Assembly (NCBI GenBank): GCA_030704615.1
Contig: CM060733.1
Span: 27,528,001 to 27,592,000 of the forward strand
Reading direction: 5' to 3'
Length of the DNA stretch: 64,000 nt
From: Takakia lepidozioides
Lineage: Eukaryota > Streptophyta > Takakiopsida > Takakiales > Takakiaceae
The translations under genes were made by a program, and so were the position numbers. Positions 1-10,965 of the stretch are shown here, in pieces (positions within the stretch are counted from its first letter, which is position 1; every line of letters begins with the position of its first letter). The notes under the pieces were generated by a model. The model was given only the letters and a program-made list of their open reading frames with translations. It was not told the DNA's origin and searched no databases.

Positions 1-1250
1 CTACTCTTGTTTCCAGTTCTCAGTACTCCAGTCCAGTTCCCAGTACTCTAGCCCAGTTTCCAGAATCTGGTACTCTAGTCCAGTTTCCAGTATTCAAGTC
101 GTGTTCCAATATCTTGTACTCTTGTTCATTGTTATAAAGATCGTCTTGATTCCTATTTACCCATTATGCATTCGGCCACACTGACCTTGACTTCTTGTCT
201 AGTCTTGTACCTCTAGTCTGATCTCTTGTTTGTGTTCAGTCATGTTCTCATCGTTGACACTCACCATCCAACTGAAGAATGAAAAAACACTTGTTAGTCC
301 TCTCCTGATGATTTACATCTAAATATTAGTTTATTTCATTCTAGTAGTTTTAAATTATATCTCTCTGTAGTTTAAGGCTAGTTTAATACTATTCTACAAT
401 CATTTACGGCCCCAAAAAGAGTTAAGAGAAGGGAAAAGCTTCATTGTTTCTTCACCTAGTTCATTTGTTTGCTTTGCTCTTGCTTTGTTGTAGTCTGGTT
501 TGCAGCTAGAGGGAGCCTAGGTCCTAGGGAGTCGAGCTTGAAGCTCTCTAGTTTATGAATGTGCTTTTAGAGCTAAGGCAAGGTGTCTAGCTCATTATAG
601 GCCTTGGTATCATTTTGCTTTGCTAAAAGAGGAAGTTTGTGATCACAAAGAGAGTAGATTGGATAGACTTGGGACGAGTCGAGAGCTGTGGGTGGACCAA
701 GTTGACGAGCACCTATGAGGGCCTCAAGAGTACCACACCATCGAGCCATTAGAGCATCCCGAGCTCACATTGCTCCTAAGGATGAGCACCCCCTTGCATT
801 TGCATTTGTTATTTATCCTTTGGGATATTTCCATGTGAAGTGTTTAAGACAAGCCCATGAGTGGTTGTCTTTTATATGTTGAAAACTAACCCTCTAATGT
901 GAGAAGGGAGCTTGGTTTATGTGAAGGGTTCACTTGTTAAGGAGAAGGTACTCCATTGAGTTTTGTTTCATGTGAAATAGTTCATTTGTTAAAGGAGAAG
1001 GATACTCCCTAAGGGCTAAGCATGGAGAAGGGCCTCTTAAGCCATATACTCTAGAGAGCTTGGGTATATTTTCATTTATGTTCTTGGCATTTAGTTTTGA
1101 GAAAAAGAGTCCAAAAGAGGAAGGTCCAGCAAGGATATTAGTGATTGTGAAGGCCAAGGTGGCCATTCTAACTTACTAACCCCCCCAAAAGGCAAGGGGA
1201 AGCTTCAAAGCTTAAAGGCCGGGGTTTGTTTCTTTTGTTTTTTTTCTTTA
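1..1250. other. AT-rich non-coding DNA with degenerate short repeats
   Basis: No credible coding region is visible. Bases 1-110 contain several imperfect copies of a roughly 30-base unit built around 'agtccagtttccagta'. Bases 918-1020 hold a second pair of imperfect repeats sharing 'cacttgttaaggagaagg'. The stretch adjoins transposon-derived DNA and is probably decayed repeat sequence. Confidence 0.4.
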
Positions 1251-1261
1251 TTTCCATTTAT

Positions 1262-1600
1262 TGAGTGCCATTGCAGCTCGCTTAAGCGCGGCTGGAGGCG
1301 CTAGAGCCTTTAGCCCTAAGCAGTAGGTACCCGCGGGCCCCCGTAGCCACGCGCCCTGGCGCTGAGAGCCGCGAGGCCCCTACACAGCCTGTTGACTGAG
1401 ATATCGTACGGAGGGAAAGGACGCCGCACGCGTGCCCAGCAGCAGCGTGCGAGCTTAGAGGGACTTCGTCAGGCACCACTGGACACCCATGTTGGGCGGC
1501 GGACCGCTGGTCGCTGACTGTTACCACTCACGGACAGCTGGGTAGAGCGTTGGCGCGGGCCGCGACTGCCTGCGCCCCGCCACATGTCATGTTATGCTTT
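1262..1600. other. GC-rich block without a recognisable gene
   Basis: This block is clearly richer in G and C than its flanks and contains many CG dinucleotides. It has open frames on the minus strand, but none shows a family signature. CG richness is unexpected in old methylated repeat DNA, so the block may be a recently inserted piece or an unmethylated island. No function can be assigned. Confidence 0.35.
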
Positions 1601-2490
1601 AATCCAGCAGGCGCCCCTGCGGCTGCGTAAAGGGTGTCTTTTTTAACCCTTCAACTATTGAGTATTGGGGGAATCCCTCTAGTGTTGATTTTTTTTGTAT
1701 TGAGTGAATGAAGGATAGAAAAATTCTTAGATTTGGGTAGGAGGGTGCCTTGAGGAAGGCCTTTCTTCTAAGCCGGGGCTCGGAGCTTGGGGAGTCCCGA
1801 GCTCCGAGCTATACGCTGAGACAGTGGCGATGAAACTTTTGGATGCAAAATACTCTCTCCTTGTTTTTAGGCTACAGCAGTGAATAATAAGTGGTGAGAA
1901 GTAGAAGATGACTTATTCTAGGAGGGGAAAGCGCCCTTTCCCACTTATCTAATGATATTTAGGTGCACCTGAGAAGGAAAAGGCTGGGCCCACCAGGGAG
2001 AGTAGTTTAAAGTATAACCATGCATGTTTTGGCTAGCGGATGAGCAACTATCTTCATCCGCCTCTCTGTTTTTTCATCTGTTAAGGTAGGGGCAGCAGTT
2101 CCCCGCCTCGGGAGCAATTTCCCGGGGTTATCACAGAAAAAGTGCGTTTTCAGGCTGTTCCCCGTGTCCCCTGCAGGTAATTTTTGGATCTCTGGAATCT
2201 AGAGGAAATTTCCTTTCCAGGGATTTTTATTTATTTATTTTATTTAAATTAATTTTGGCCCTTTTGTTTGCATGAATAAATAGGGAAAATTAGTCCTAGA
2301 GATTTGGATTTAAATTGATCCTTAGAACCCAAATTTAGGGAATTCCAAAGGCCCTCTTGAGAGGTGGGTTGAACTCAACCACCCAGGAATTGGAGGGGCG
2401 TTGGGAAGAGGTGGTCCATCTTCCTCCCTAAACACGGTAAGTGCTTTGTGAATGGGCAACGGATTAGGTCCTGGCTAGAGAGAGAGAGAA
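1601..2490. other. Non-coding stretch, nothing recognised
   Basis: The region contains A/T-rich tracts (for example 2226-2250) and short purine runs, but no open frame with a recognisable product on either strand. It is probably old repeat DNA. Confidence 0.3.
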
Positions 2491-2510
2491 GACGCCGGCC
2501 AAGGCCGGCG
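2491..2510. repeat. Perfect inverted repeat, 9-base arms
   Basis: The sequence acgccggcc-aa-ggccggcgt is a perfect GC-rich hairpin with a 2-base loop. It lies about 60 bases before a TATA-like 'actataaaaacg' at 2571. Confidence 0.6.
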
Positions 2511-2631
2511 TAACTAAGAGCCACTTCGCCTTGCGGCTACTGCCTCCTTTCGGAGGTGGGCACTATAAAAACGCGGGTGTCCAAGGAACACCAATATCAG
2601 GGGATGGAGGTATCAGGGGTACTTAAGGAAT

Positions 2632-2648
2632 CCCGGGGGTCCCCCGGG
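2632..2648. repeat. Perfect GC palindrome
   Basis: Bases 2632-2639 (cccggggg) and 2641-2648 (cccccggg) are exact reverse complements around a single T. This is the second strong palindrome within 160 bases and lies next to the 3' side of the minus-strand LINE remnant. Confidence 0.6.
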
Positions 2649-2661
2649 CACCCGTGGGTAC

Positions 2662-4073
2662 TTAGAGAGTCCAGAGAAGTCTAGGGTACCGGGGTGGGGT
2701 TGGCTTCGAGTAGCCTCTTGTTTGTAATGATAGCTGTGAGAGAGCGTAAGGCCGTGAGGTGTATTGCTTTAAAACACTTGTGGATGGGAGATATCGGGAT
2801 ATGGAAGTTATCGTGCAATGCCGCAATGCTAGCATTGTGAGAGTGTGCCAGTGTTCCAGCCCCTGCGGCGGATAATAAGAATAAGTGGTGCATACTTTTG
2901 TCATTTTTCTAGGATGGAGGAGGTGGGATAGCGGTCATGGCAGTATGTGAATTCGACGAAGTAGATGGTAATATGCGGGGATGGGGAGGTGGGCGGGAGG
3001 GTATTGATGGGTAGCCTCATGTACAAGCAGGATGTCAGGGCATAGTCTAGTAGGGTAGGAGCGAGGGGGGCGTCGGCAGGTGCATGTGAGTAACCACGGT
3101 GAAACAATATGGTCAGGGGGCTTGCCTTGGTAGGTGTCTGCATTTATGAGTGAGAACCAGCGGGTTTCGGAGCGTTGCATAAGGAATTTGTGGATGTGCC
3201 AGATTGCATGGTTATGACAGTGCTGTGCAGGCCATGGATGACCGGGTGGGTACATTGGCTGAGGAGATGTGGACATATGTCATTAACCTGCTGGGTGTGT
3301 AAATATAAAGGACAATATGGTGAGGGGAATAGACGTGGCCAGAAAACATGTTTACGCTGGTGGCCCATATATTGAGCGTACCGGAATTTAAGTGTTTGTC
3401 TAATTTGTGCATCTGTCGCAACTTTAGAATGCCAGAAATAGTTTGACAATTTATGATGTAGTATTGTGGATTGTGTCTTTTGAATGTGGACTTTGGTGTG
3501 GCTCATAGATGTCACAGCTTGTAGATTGACTTCCTTAGTGAGGACGATTTTGAGGTTACGTACGGGTTTGGGATCGGGGGGATTTGGGATAGGGTGTACA
3601 AGCTAGAATGGATAGGTATGCGCAATATGAATAGGATCATCGGTAAGGTCAACAAAGGGCTAGAGAGCGCCAGTTTGTGCGAGAAGGTCAGCCTCTTCGT
3701 TACCACCAATTCTAGTGTGTGAGTGGACTTTTAGAAAGTGGATGGGTTGGCCCAAGGATATGGTTAGTCTGATTATGGCTGAAATAAGGTTGCGATTTGG
3801 GTGATGGTGATGTGAGGTGGGGCAAGAGAGATGGTTACGGATAAGAAAGAGCGATGTAAGACTGTCTGTAAAGATATATTGTGGAGGGGAGAATGAAGAT
3901 AATTGGGAGAGAGCTTCACAGATGGCCATGAGCTCAGCCCGGAGTATGGTGGCAGGCCCGAGAAGTCTGGAGGCCGTGCCTTGGTTTGTGGTAGCGTGAT
4001 ACACGCCGTACTCGGCGTTGGCTCCTGTGAGAGAGCCATTAGTATAGTGTGAGTGGGTCGGAGCGTATTTCAT
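2662..4073 (-). mobile_element. Decayed non-LTR retrotransposon (LINE): RNase H and zinc-binding tail
   Basis: On the minus strand, 4073-3660 encodes an RNase H-like domain. It has a beta-1 motif YTNGSLTGA (normally DGS, so the first acidic residue is N here), an internal acidic 'RAEL', an 'FTDS' motif and the C-terminal 'GGNEEAD' motif. Downstream, around 3515-3140 on the same strand, several short open frames contain a Cys/His cluster of the kind found after RNase H in plant LINEs. The reading frame is broken by many stops and shifts, so this is a dead copy. The assignment to a LINE rather than an LTR element rests on the RNase H type and the following Cys/His tail, which is inference from family layout. 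Confidence 0.6.
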
Positions 4074-4367
4074 GGGTAAGTGTTGGTGGTGTGGCGGAGG
4101 AGTATTCGGTGCGAGTAGAGGGACAAGAGGGGGGCATGGGGGTGTTTTGATTCAGGCTTTACTTAGGTTGATTTTGAGGCTGGTCTGTTGACAGGGGTAG
4201 TTGGACTGTGGGATAGGGAGTGAGGAGTGGGGTTTAGGTCAACAGTGACCGTGAGGCCATGAGGTCGTGTGAGTGCATGTTTAAGGTTGGCGAGCATTGT
4301 GTGTGATATGGGGGGGGGGGGGGATGTATGCTGGACATGTAGGAATAGTGGGTCCCAACTATTAGCG

Positions 4368-4873
4368 TGTCGTGCGCATACATATTACTACACAAGTACA
4401 TCGTTGTCCAATCCACACATTACATATGCACACCACACACTAGTATGCCACAATATATCTTATACTACAAGTGATCAAACAGAGCTCACTTGTACAAATA
4501 AACTCTCATGCTTCACTCAAATAAAACATCACTCTACATATTGGTCGAGCCTAGGGCACCCCAAGCTATGGGGAATCCACCCATCCAACCTATTCTCCCT
4601 CCATAAGCACACTCACACACAAGAGAGACAGCTCGGTCGTGTAGGCTCAACTCGAGAGAGATGAGCCTCACGCCCACGAGCGTGAGAATAAGCTCTTTTA
4701 AGGTGTCAAGTTGACCTTGATACCTGACTTAACACTTGAACTTATTCCAAATGTTAAGATATAAATAACTAGGTTTATTATAGCTAGTTTCACATTAGGA
4801 AATTAGTTATTTTCACACTAACTAGTGGACTAGTGAACTAGTTAATTTCACTAGTATTAAAAACTACTTGACA
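4368..4873 (-). repeat. Diverged LTR of the TGTCAAG family, minus orientation
   Basis: Read on the minus strand it starts TGTCAAG at 4873 and ends CGCACGACA at 4368. It matches, with many differences and some extra length, the 440-base LTR at 19970-20409. Shared blocks include the tctctcgagttgagcc region, the cccatagcttggggtgcc region and the terminal ggacaacgatgta block. It has TG...CA ends. No matching target-site duplication is obvious next to it, so it may be a solo or fragmentary LTR. It is important because it shows that the two LTR segments split elsewhere in the window are normally contiguous. Confidence 0.75.
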
Positions 4874-5469
4874 ACCTGTTTGGGGGTTTAGGCCAGTAGG
4901 ATTTAGCTAATAAACTGAAGACTTGGAAGACAATTGAAAGATTTAAAAAAATACAAAAGTATAACGTAGGACTTAGGAACGCAATCTCGCCCTGTGAAGG
5001 AGAACTTGATCGCCTTTTTGCCGGTAGAATTAGATCTAGATTAGAAGCCGCCACTAGAATTACCACGGAACCCCCTACACTAACCACAGTTGGGTGAATG
5101 ATTCTTGAGCCCAACCCCTTCCGCTACACACCTCGACCCTTCCCAGCTAGTATGTCATCACCCTGACCGCGCGCGTCCCAGGCTGGTCAGTTGGTGGCCC
5201 GAGGTTGTGGACGTACCAACTGGAGACCAATATTAGCCTCATTGAAGATTTTACATACCAGGGGGTTATTGATGAAGCCCATTATTGAAATTGTGGGACG
5301 ACATATCAATAGCAATCAAACATGGATAATAACATACTCTTATCAACCTGGGCCGGGGTTCAAAAACAAATCTTCAACCATTTTTCAGGAGCCTATCATC
5401 ATCTACATATTGTAAGTACTTTTATTAAAGTTTAAAGTGATGGTGTATATTGGGCAATGTGAGAGTTAA
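4874..5469. other. Intervening DNA between LTR and LINE fragment
   Basis: Only short open frames without family signatures are present. It is probably further decayed transposon DNA. Confidence 0.3.
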
Positions 5470-6247
5470 GTGATGATGGAAACGCTCGAGCATTGCCTTC
5501 TAGGTTGCCACGCTCCCAGAAAAATTTGGACTCTGGTGAAAGACCTTTACAGAGATTGGGACCCTCAACCACTGTCACCCATCAAGCTGTTGCTTAACTA
5601 TGACGCACACTCTAAGAGCACAACAATACATTGTCCGGTCTTCGAGTCTCTTCGGGCACGGGACAACAGTCCATGGGGGCATCCCCAGAATTTGACAGGG
5701 ATATTAACTGGAGGCACATCAAGACGGCTGCCAGACTCAAGTTTCTTTAGACATTATCATAAACTCCAATAGACCCAAGCTGTGTAGCCAATCTTTGATC
5801 AGTTGAATCTTCGCATAATGATGCTCACCTTGGAACGCGACTACAATCCTTGTACGCTGTCCGTAGAGCTCCTGCTCGTCCACCCTGACCCCCTAAGCGT
5901 CCAGCCCTTAGGGCTCGTCTAAACACTTCTATGCTCGTAAGCACTCCTACACAGAGAGAATGGTTTTCATCCAGGATTGGATGGATGGCCAATCTGGTCA
6001 GCACTATTTCACAGAAACACTGTGGAGATGTTTAGCATCCATCTAGATTGATGCTAGTTGTTCTCACATTGATACACTCCATTTTAAGGGGGCAGTTCCA
6101 CCTTCACTGATTACGGTGTGTGTGCCTGTATGGCGTTCCAACGGGGTTTTAATTTTTTTCCCCACAAATAATTATCATAATAAAGTTTCAGGGTCGAGGC
6201 CCTTTCCCAAAACAAAAAAGAAAAAAAGAAAAAAAAGAAAAAAAAAA
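5470..6247 (+). mobile_element. 3' end of a LINE with zinc-binding domain and A-rich tail
   Basis: The plus-strand frame 5470-5772 starts with ETLEHCLLGCHAPRKIW, the Cys/His pattern of the reverse-transcriptase zinc-binding domain that follows RT in many plant LINEs. After the frame ends there is a 3' untranslated-like stretch with an 'ataataaagttt' signal near 6178. It ends in a tail of A runs broken by single G or C (6212-6247). Those are the marks of a target-primed retrotransposon 3' end. The copy is 5' truncated and lies on the opposite strand to the remnant at 2662-4073, so they are separate insertions. Confidence 0.65.
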
Positions 6248-6432
6248 TGTGATGAGCAAGGCTACCATAATGCTTAAAGTATTCTATTTATTCCCTAACT
6301 ACCTTTGAGAGCAGCGGACACTAAATGCCATGGTAGCAAGCCCTCTCCACCCACTTGAGATTGATACATGGAAACATTTTTTTTATAGTTTAAAAAAAAT
6401 AAAAAATAAAACACCTGGGAGCGACGGCTCAC

Positions 6433-8178
6433 AAATCAGGCCCCTCGATAGTGAAGAGACAGTTTGTGCCCCTCAACGCGTCCTGGCTCGCCCGGGACAA
6501 GATGAGGAATTTGAAGCAAACGGATGATATTCGGGGATATGTTCAAGCTTTCAATGTGTTGTTGCTCGAAGTCGCAGACATGGCAGAACCAGAAATGGTC
6601 TTCAACTTTGTGGTGGGACTGGCCCCATGGGCCAGGCGGAAGTTGGAGGAGAAGCCACCTAAGACTTTGAACGAGGCAATTGAGAGGGCTGAATGTTTCT
6701 CGGATGTCCCTAGGGGCGAAAGACAAGGCCGTACGGAGCTGAACCACAAGAAGACCCGGCGGGAAGGTGACTCCTTTATACCGGAAAAGAAGTGGGATAG
6801 GCCACGCGGCGACAATGGCACGTGGAAATCGAAGGGAGGGCCTTCAAACGCCAAGACGACACCCGGTGCTCCGAAAGGAAAATCAGGTACGACGCCTTAT
6901 GGCGGACAAAAGACGACCTTTGATGGAGTATGCTTCAATTGTGGGGAGCCCGGGCACATGGCCAAGAAATGCACAAAACCCCGACAATTGAACATGACTC
7001 GGACAACCACGGAGTTGTCCGAAGATTCCATCAGCCACTTGGTAGAGGCGGTGGTCGCCAAGACTTGCAAGGTAGGCAACTACTCTTGTGAGTTGTATCA
7101 GGAAACTGGCGCCTTGCGTAAAGGGAATCAGTTAATGTTTGTGAGTGGGATAATCTCCGGAACTAACGTGTCGTTGGTGGTGGACACAGGAGCGTCGCAC
7201 TCCGTCATGACACCGGCAATGGCACGGAAGCTGGGACTTCCGACAAGTGATGTGGGGGCCTCTATTGAGGTGCGTTCTGCCAAAGGAGAACCACAATTGG
7301 CGACGAGGTTGGCGTTCAATGTTCCTCTTCAATTGGGGAGTTGGGAGGGACGTGCGAACTTCACCATTTGCGAGATCGATGGAGTGGATCTCATTTTGGG
7401 GATGACCTTTTTGAGCAAATCCGGACCGGTCATAGATGGCCGCAAGAGCGTAGTCACGCTACCGTGTGGGAATGGTGGCAAGGTTTTACGAGTGTCGGAA
7501 ACGCCCAACCCTGTGGGAGGGCAAATAAACCTTCTGTCAGCAAGGGAGTGGGCCGTGGAGGAGTCATACGAGCCCCAGTTTTTGCTTTACGTAAGACAAG
7601 TGAAGGGAGAAGGCAATAGGGAGCCGAGCCCAGATTGGATCAAAGGAATCTTGGAGAAATACCAGGATGTGATGCCGGAGGATTTACCAAGCGGCTTGCC
7701 ACCGCGAAGGGGAGTTGACCACAAGATTGAGGTGATACCAGGATCGGAGCCGCCTGCCAAGGCGCCCTACCGGTTGAGCCACAGAGAGTTGGTTGAGCTG
7801 AAGACCCAGCTCAAGGATCTAATGTCAAAGGGGTACATTCAGCCGAGTAAGTCACCTTACGGAGCCCCGGTGCTATTCGCAGACAAGAATGATGGGACGT
7901 TGCGGATGTGTGTCGACTACAGGGCTCTGAATAAGGTGACTATCAAGAACTGGTACCCTTTGCCAAGAATCGACGACCTCTTCGATCGGTTGGCAGGAGC
8001 GAAGTATTTCAGCTGGATCGATTTGCGCTCCGGCTACCATCAAATCCGCGGGGCGGAAGGAGATGAGGAGAAAACCGCGTGCAGGAGTACAAGATATGGT
8101 TCGTATGAGTTCTTGGTGATGCCACCTTGCTGTGAAGGCTTTCCGATGCAACACTTGCGCAGGGAAGGGGGAGAATAG
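6433..8178 (+). pseudogene. Truncated Ty3/gypsy gag-pol (gag, protease, start of RT)
   Basis: A single open frame encodes, in order, the C-terminal part of a Gag capsid, a zinc knuckle [14 protein letters not shown] (about 6931-6972), an aspartic protease with VVDTGASHS (about 7180-7206), and the first half of a reverse transcriptase ([29 protein letters not shown]). It ends at 8178 before the catalytic YxDD motif. RNase H and integrase are missing. The frame runs directly into a purine tract (8157-8175) resembling a polypurine tract, which suggests an internal deletion from mid-RT to the 3' end. The 5' end is also cut, since no Gag start is present. It differs in sequence from the DNMT-bearing element downstream and belongs to another gypsy lineage. 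It is non-autonomous. Confidence 0.85.
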
Positions 8179-8189
8179 CGTACCACACC

Positions 8190-8281
8190 TGTCAAGTAGC
8201 AGGATTTGACCCCAGAATCATATGGGTGGCACTGAGTGCACTTACCAACTGAGCTACTGACTATTGGTGCCCTTATCAATA
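8190..8281 (-). repeat. tRNA-like sequence (tRNA-derived SINE or tRNA pseudogene)
   Basis: On the minus strand the stretch has a box A-like TAGCTCAGTTGG, a box B-like GGGGTCAAATCC about 45 bases later, and possible acceptor-stem partners (GTCAGTAG with CTACTTGAC). It lies directly after the truncated gypsy element. A functional tRNA is doubtful because the anticodon arm does not fold cleanly by eye. Confidence 0.45.
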
Positions 8282-8341
8282 TCAACATCAATGCCACCAA
8301 AGCCTTAGCCCAGTGTCCGGGTCCTAGCATCAATATCACCT

Positions 8342-8695
8342 TGTCAAGTTAAATAAACACAGTGTGAAACTAACTAGAATAAAACTAGTTATTTGTATTT
8401 AACACTTGGATTTAGTTCAAGTGTTAAGTTAGGTGTCAAGTTTGAGCTTGACACCTGAACCATTTTATCTTCACGAGAGCGTCAGTCGCGCAGCTCATCT
8501 CTCTCGAGTTGAGCCTGCGCGACCGAGCTCCTTCATCGTTTAGAACTGAGTGTACTTATGATGGGAGGATAGGTTGTTGTGGGGTGGAGTCCCCATAGCT
8601 TGGGGTGCCCCTGGCTCGACTATTATCTGAAAGAGTGATGATGAGATGGATTTCATGTTTCTTGTGTGAACAGTGTGTCTTTAGCTTTCTTATCA
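8342..8695 (+). repeat. First 354 bases of a TGTCAAG-family LTR (left half of a split LTR)
   Basis: This segment matches 19970-20323 with a single difference seen by eye (gttaagttagg here, gttaagtcagg there). It starts at the family's TG terminus. It stops abruptly at 'ttatca', exactly where intact copies continue with 'ttgtggcag'. The missing 86 bases are found at 19882-19967, on the other side of the 11.2 kb block that carries the DNMT gypsy element. Confidence 0.85.
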
Positions 8696-9690
8696 CTCGA
8701 GAGAGATGACTCTATCTAGTTTTTCAGTGCTAAGCTAGATATGATGTTTTTGTTTTTTAAGCATTATTATAATATAGCTTGGTCAAGGGGAGCAGAACAG
8801 GAAGGCGGAAACCATTCGAAGTGTTGCTGCAGCAGTTCAAAGCCAACAATAATCGGCCCTGGGGATGCCCGTTTGTTTGAGGCTGGTGGAAGCATTCGCA
8901 GGGGTCGCCTACACATTCTCATTTGGAGTGTGCGCTGCAGGTAATCCTGTTGCGGTGGGGTCCCTGGTGTCAAACCAGGCTGTTGCGGTGGTAGGAGGGT
9001 CAGCGTGCCGCGGCGGATGGTTTTGCTGCAGAGCTCGCGATTCCCAAGCGCGGTGGAGCAATATGTTGAAATTCCAGTAGTGCAAGCATCATGAATGTGT
9101 GTTGCAGGTCGATTGGGTGGTTGATGGACTTGCGCCTCCGTGCAAGAATTTGAGAGAGACACAGATTACTTGCCATGGCAGCTACATAAGGGAGAAAGTG
9201 ACCTCGAGGATGAATATAAGAAGGGATATGCTCTAGAAGTCGCTTTTGCTCCTCAATAATTTCTAACGCAGAGAGTAGAAACAGCGTGTCATTTTGGTAC
9301 CCGGCATGAAGACGACAGAGGTCGTGGCTCTGGCCTGACTCCCTACAGTAAGCAGGAAATATATCCTACTTACAATCCCGGGAACAAATGGGTAAGAGCT
9401 TCGAAGGCTGGCTCAGATCGTTTGAGATCTGCAGACATATTTCTTGTTTTCGAGCAATGTGGCAGACAGCTGCTGTCATTCCAGCTGAGAAGGTGGATGT
9501 GATGTCCATGTAAGCATTAGCTATTCACAACCTACAACGTCTTCGTAGTCCACAGTCGACTATTTGCCGTTCTCTTTCTGCCGCGGTTGCCAAATTGACC
9601 CGGCGATTAGGAGGCTGAAGCTATGGCAGGAGTTGAGACAGGCCATGACGCACCAGCCATGGTAGTGTCTGAAGGGAAGACTGTTGCAGT
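8696..9690. other. Left end of the insertion, no recognisable gene
   Basis: The block starts ctcgagagagatgactc directly after the LTR segment. Open frames on both strands lack family signatures. The minus frame 9162-8767 is rich in Pro and Gln and is probably chance. No polymerase, transposase or Rep/helicase domain was seen. Confidence 0.35.
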
Positions 9691-9699
9691 TATCATGGT

Positions 9700-10277
9700 C
9701 GGCGGTCCAACAAAAGGCGATCCAAAATCTCTTTGGTAGGTGGTGTGGGGCCATTCAGGCTATGAACGTGCGGCTCGAACTTTACCAGCCGATCAATGAC
9801 CCGGCATGGGGGCTTATTGCACCACTGGGTGTAGATGCTCGGATTCTTGCAAGGATAGGTAATCGGGGGAGGCGAGAAGGTCGTATGCTTTCTCCACTTT
9901 CCCTTGCATCTCGACCCCGGAGGCCATCTCCATAACAAACGCCCTGTCACCTTTTAGGAGTGCAACTCCATCTTGCGCAGGGTGTAGTAGTTCGATTTTG
10001 AGAACTCCAGACCAAAGCTTGCTGCCATGCTTCGTGACGCCATGAGTGGGGAGTATAAGACCTTGCCTAGAGGGATATTCATTTCCTCAAGTCGTTTCCT
10101 GGCACGACACAAGGCTTGCTCTTTGGGCATATCGGTGTCACCATCGAACCTGGTGAGAATGTGACAGGGAGTAGCAGACAGGCCTGAGTTCGGGACAATT
10201 GGGGTGGAAGTTAGCACCTCACCGAGCGATTTATCGCACCCATGAGCAGGTTGTGTATGGCTCCTCTTTCGCTCCAT
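9700..10277 (-). pseudogene. Decayed coding fragment of unknown origin, minus strand
   Basis: The minus strand from 10277 to 9954 reads as a plausible protein segment (for example KEQALCRARKRLEEMNIPLG and GLEFSKSNYYTLRKM). A frame change near 9965 leads to another plausible segment, GDRAFVMEMASGVEMQGKVE. Amino acid composition looks coding and the two parts read as one protein broken by a frameshift. I do not recognise the family. It is oriented opposite to the adjacent carrier fragment, so the two came from different genes or the block has been rearranged. A chance open frame cannot be excluded. Confidence 0.35.
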
Positions 10278-10329
10278 CTAGGATGGGTTCCACGCCGAAT
10301 GCCACTGGTTCAATGCCCTCTGCCCTATC

Positions 10330-10563
10330 GACCTGACAGGAGGCCAGAGCCTCGTACCTTCTAATCTCGCTCCTATGAACTTCGTTCCTGCACCTGCGGA
10401 AAAGGGTGTCGCAGGGTTTATGATCAACTCTCTTATGGGTGGAGTCTTTGCAGCTGTGTCTCAGACTGCTGCGGCTCCCATCGAGCGAGTGAAGCTTCTC
10501 ACCCAGAACCAAGATGAAATGCTGAAATCAGGTCGCCTTGCAGAGCAGTTCACCAGTGTTTGA
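10330..10563 (+). pseudogene. Fragment of a mitochondrial ADP/ATP carrier gene
   Basis: The plus-strand frame contains [19 protein letters not shown], then [20 protein letters not shown] and SGRLAEQF. This is the start of the first transmembrane repeat of plant ADP/ATP carriers, including the P-x-[DE]-x-x-[RK]-type signature (PIERVK). About 60 residues of a roughly 300-residue mature carrier are present. The frame then ends in TGA at 10561-10563 and no further carrier repeats follow. The piece is a captured or transduplicated fragment of a host nuclear gene rather than a working gene. It lies 400 bases before the leader ORF of the gypsy element. Confidence 0.75.
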
Positions 10564-10965
10564 AACACATGTAGGTGAAATCCAGGGAATCTGTGAACTA
10601 CATGGACGTGTTGGGAACTCGTAGGTGACTTGGGAACAGTTTTTGATGGTGAGAACGTTTTGGGTGTGAAAAATTAAAAGAAATTCGTTCTTTGATCTAA
10701 TTTAAATTAGATAGAGCTTGTTTGGCCATAACTTCGGCCTACCAAGGCCGTTTGACCCAAAACTTGCACAGGGACCTACAGAAAGGGGAAATCTACCTAT
10801 CTAGACCCTTTTTGCACCAGAAGAGAATGATCTATTCTCGGAATGGTCGAATAGATCATCAGAATTGATACTGGAACGTGTGGTTGACGAAGTTGAAGAT
10901 CTTGAACCATTCAGATTTTAGTTTTTTGGACTCTGCTAAAAATCTATGGAAGTTTTTGAGTGTGA
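10564..10965 (+). other. Probable untranslated leader of the gypsy element
   Basis: AT-rich sequence without long open frames, with inverted segments such as cggcctaccaaggccg (about 10735-10750). Position before the leader ORF and Gag suggests a retrotransposon leader, but no primer-binding site was recognised. Confidence 0.35.

Noticed and set aside
1282-1527. 81-residue minus-strand frame in the GC-rich block
   Set aside because: No family signature; long frames are expected by chance in GC-rich DNA.
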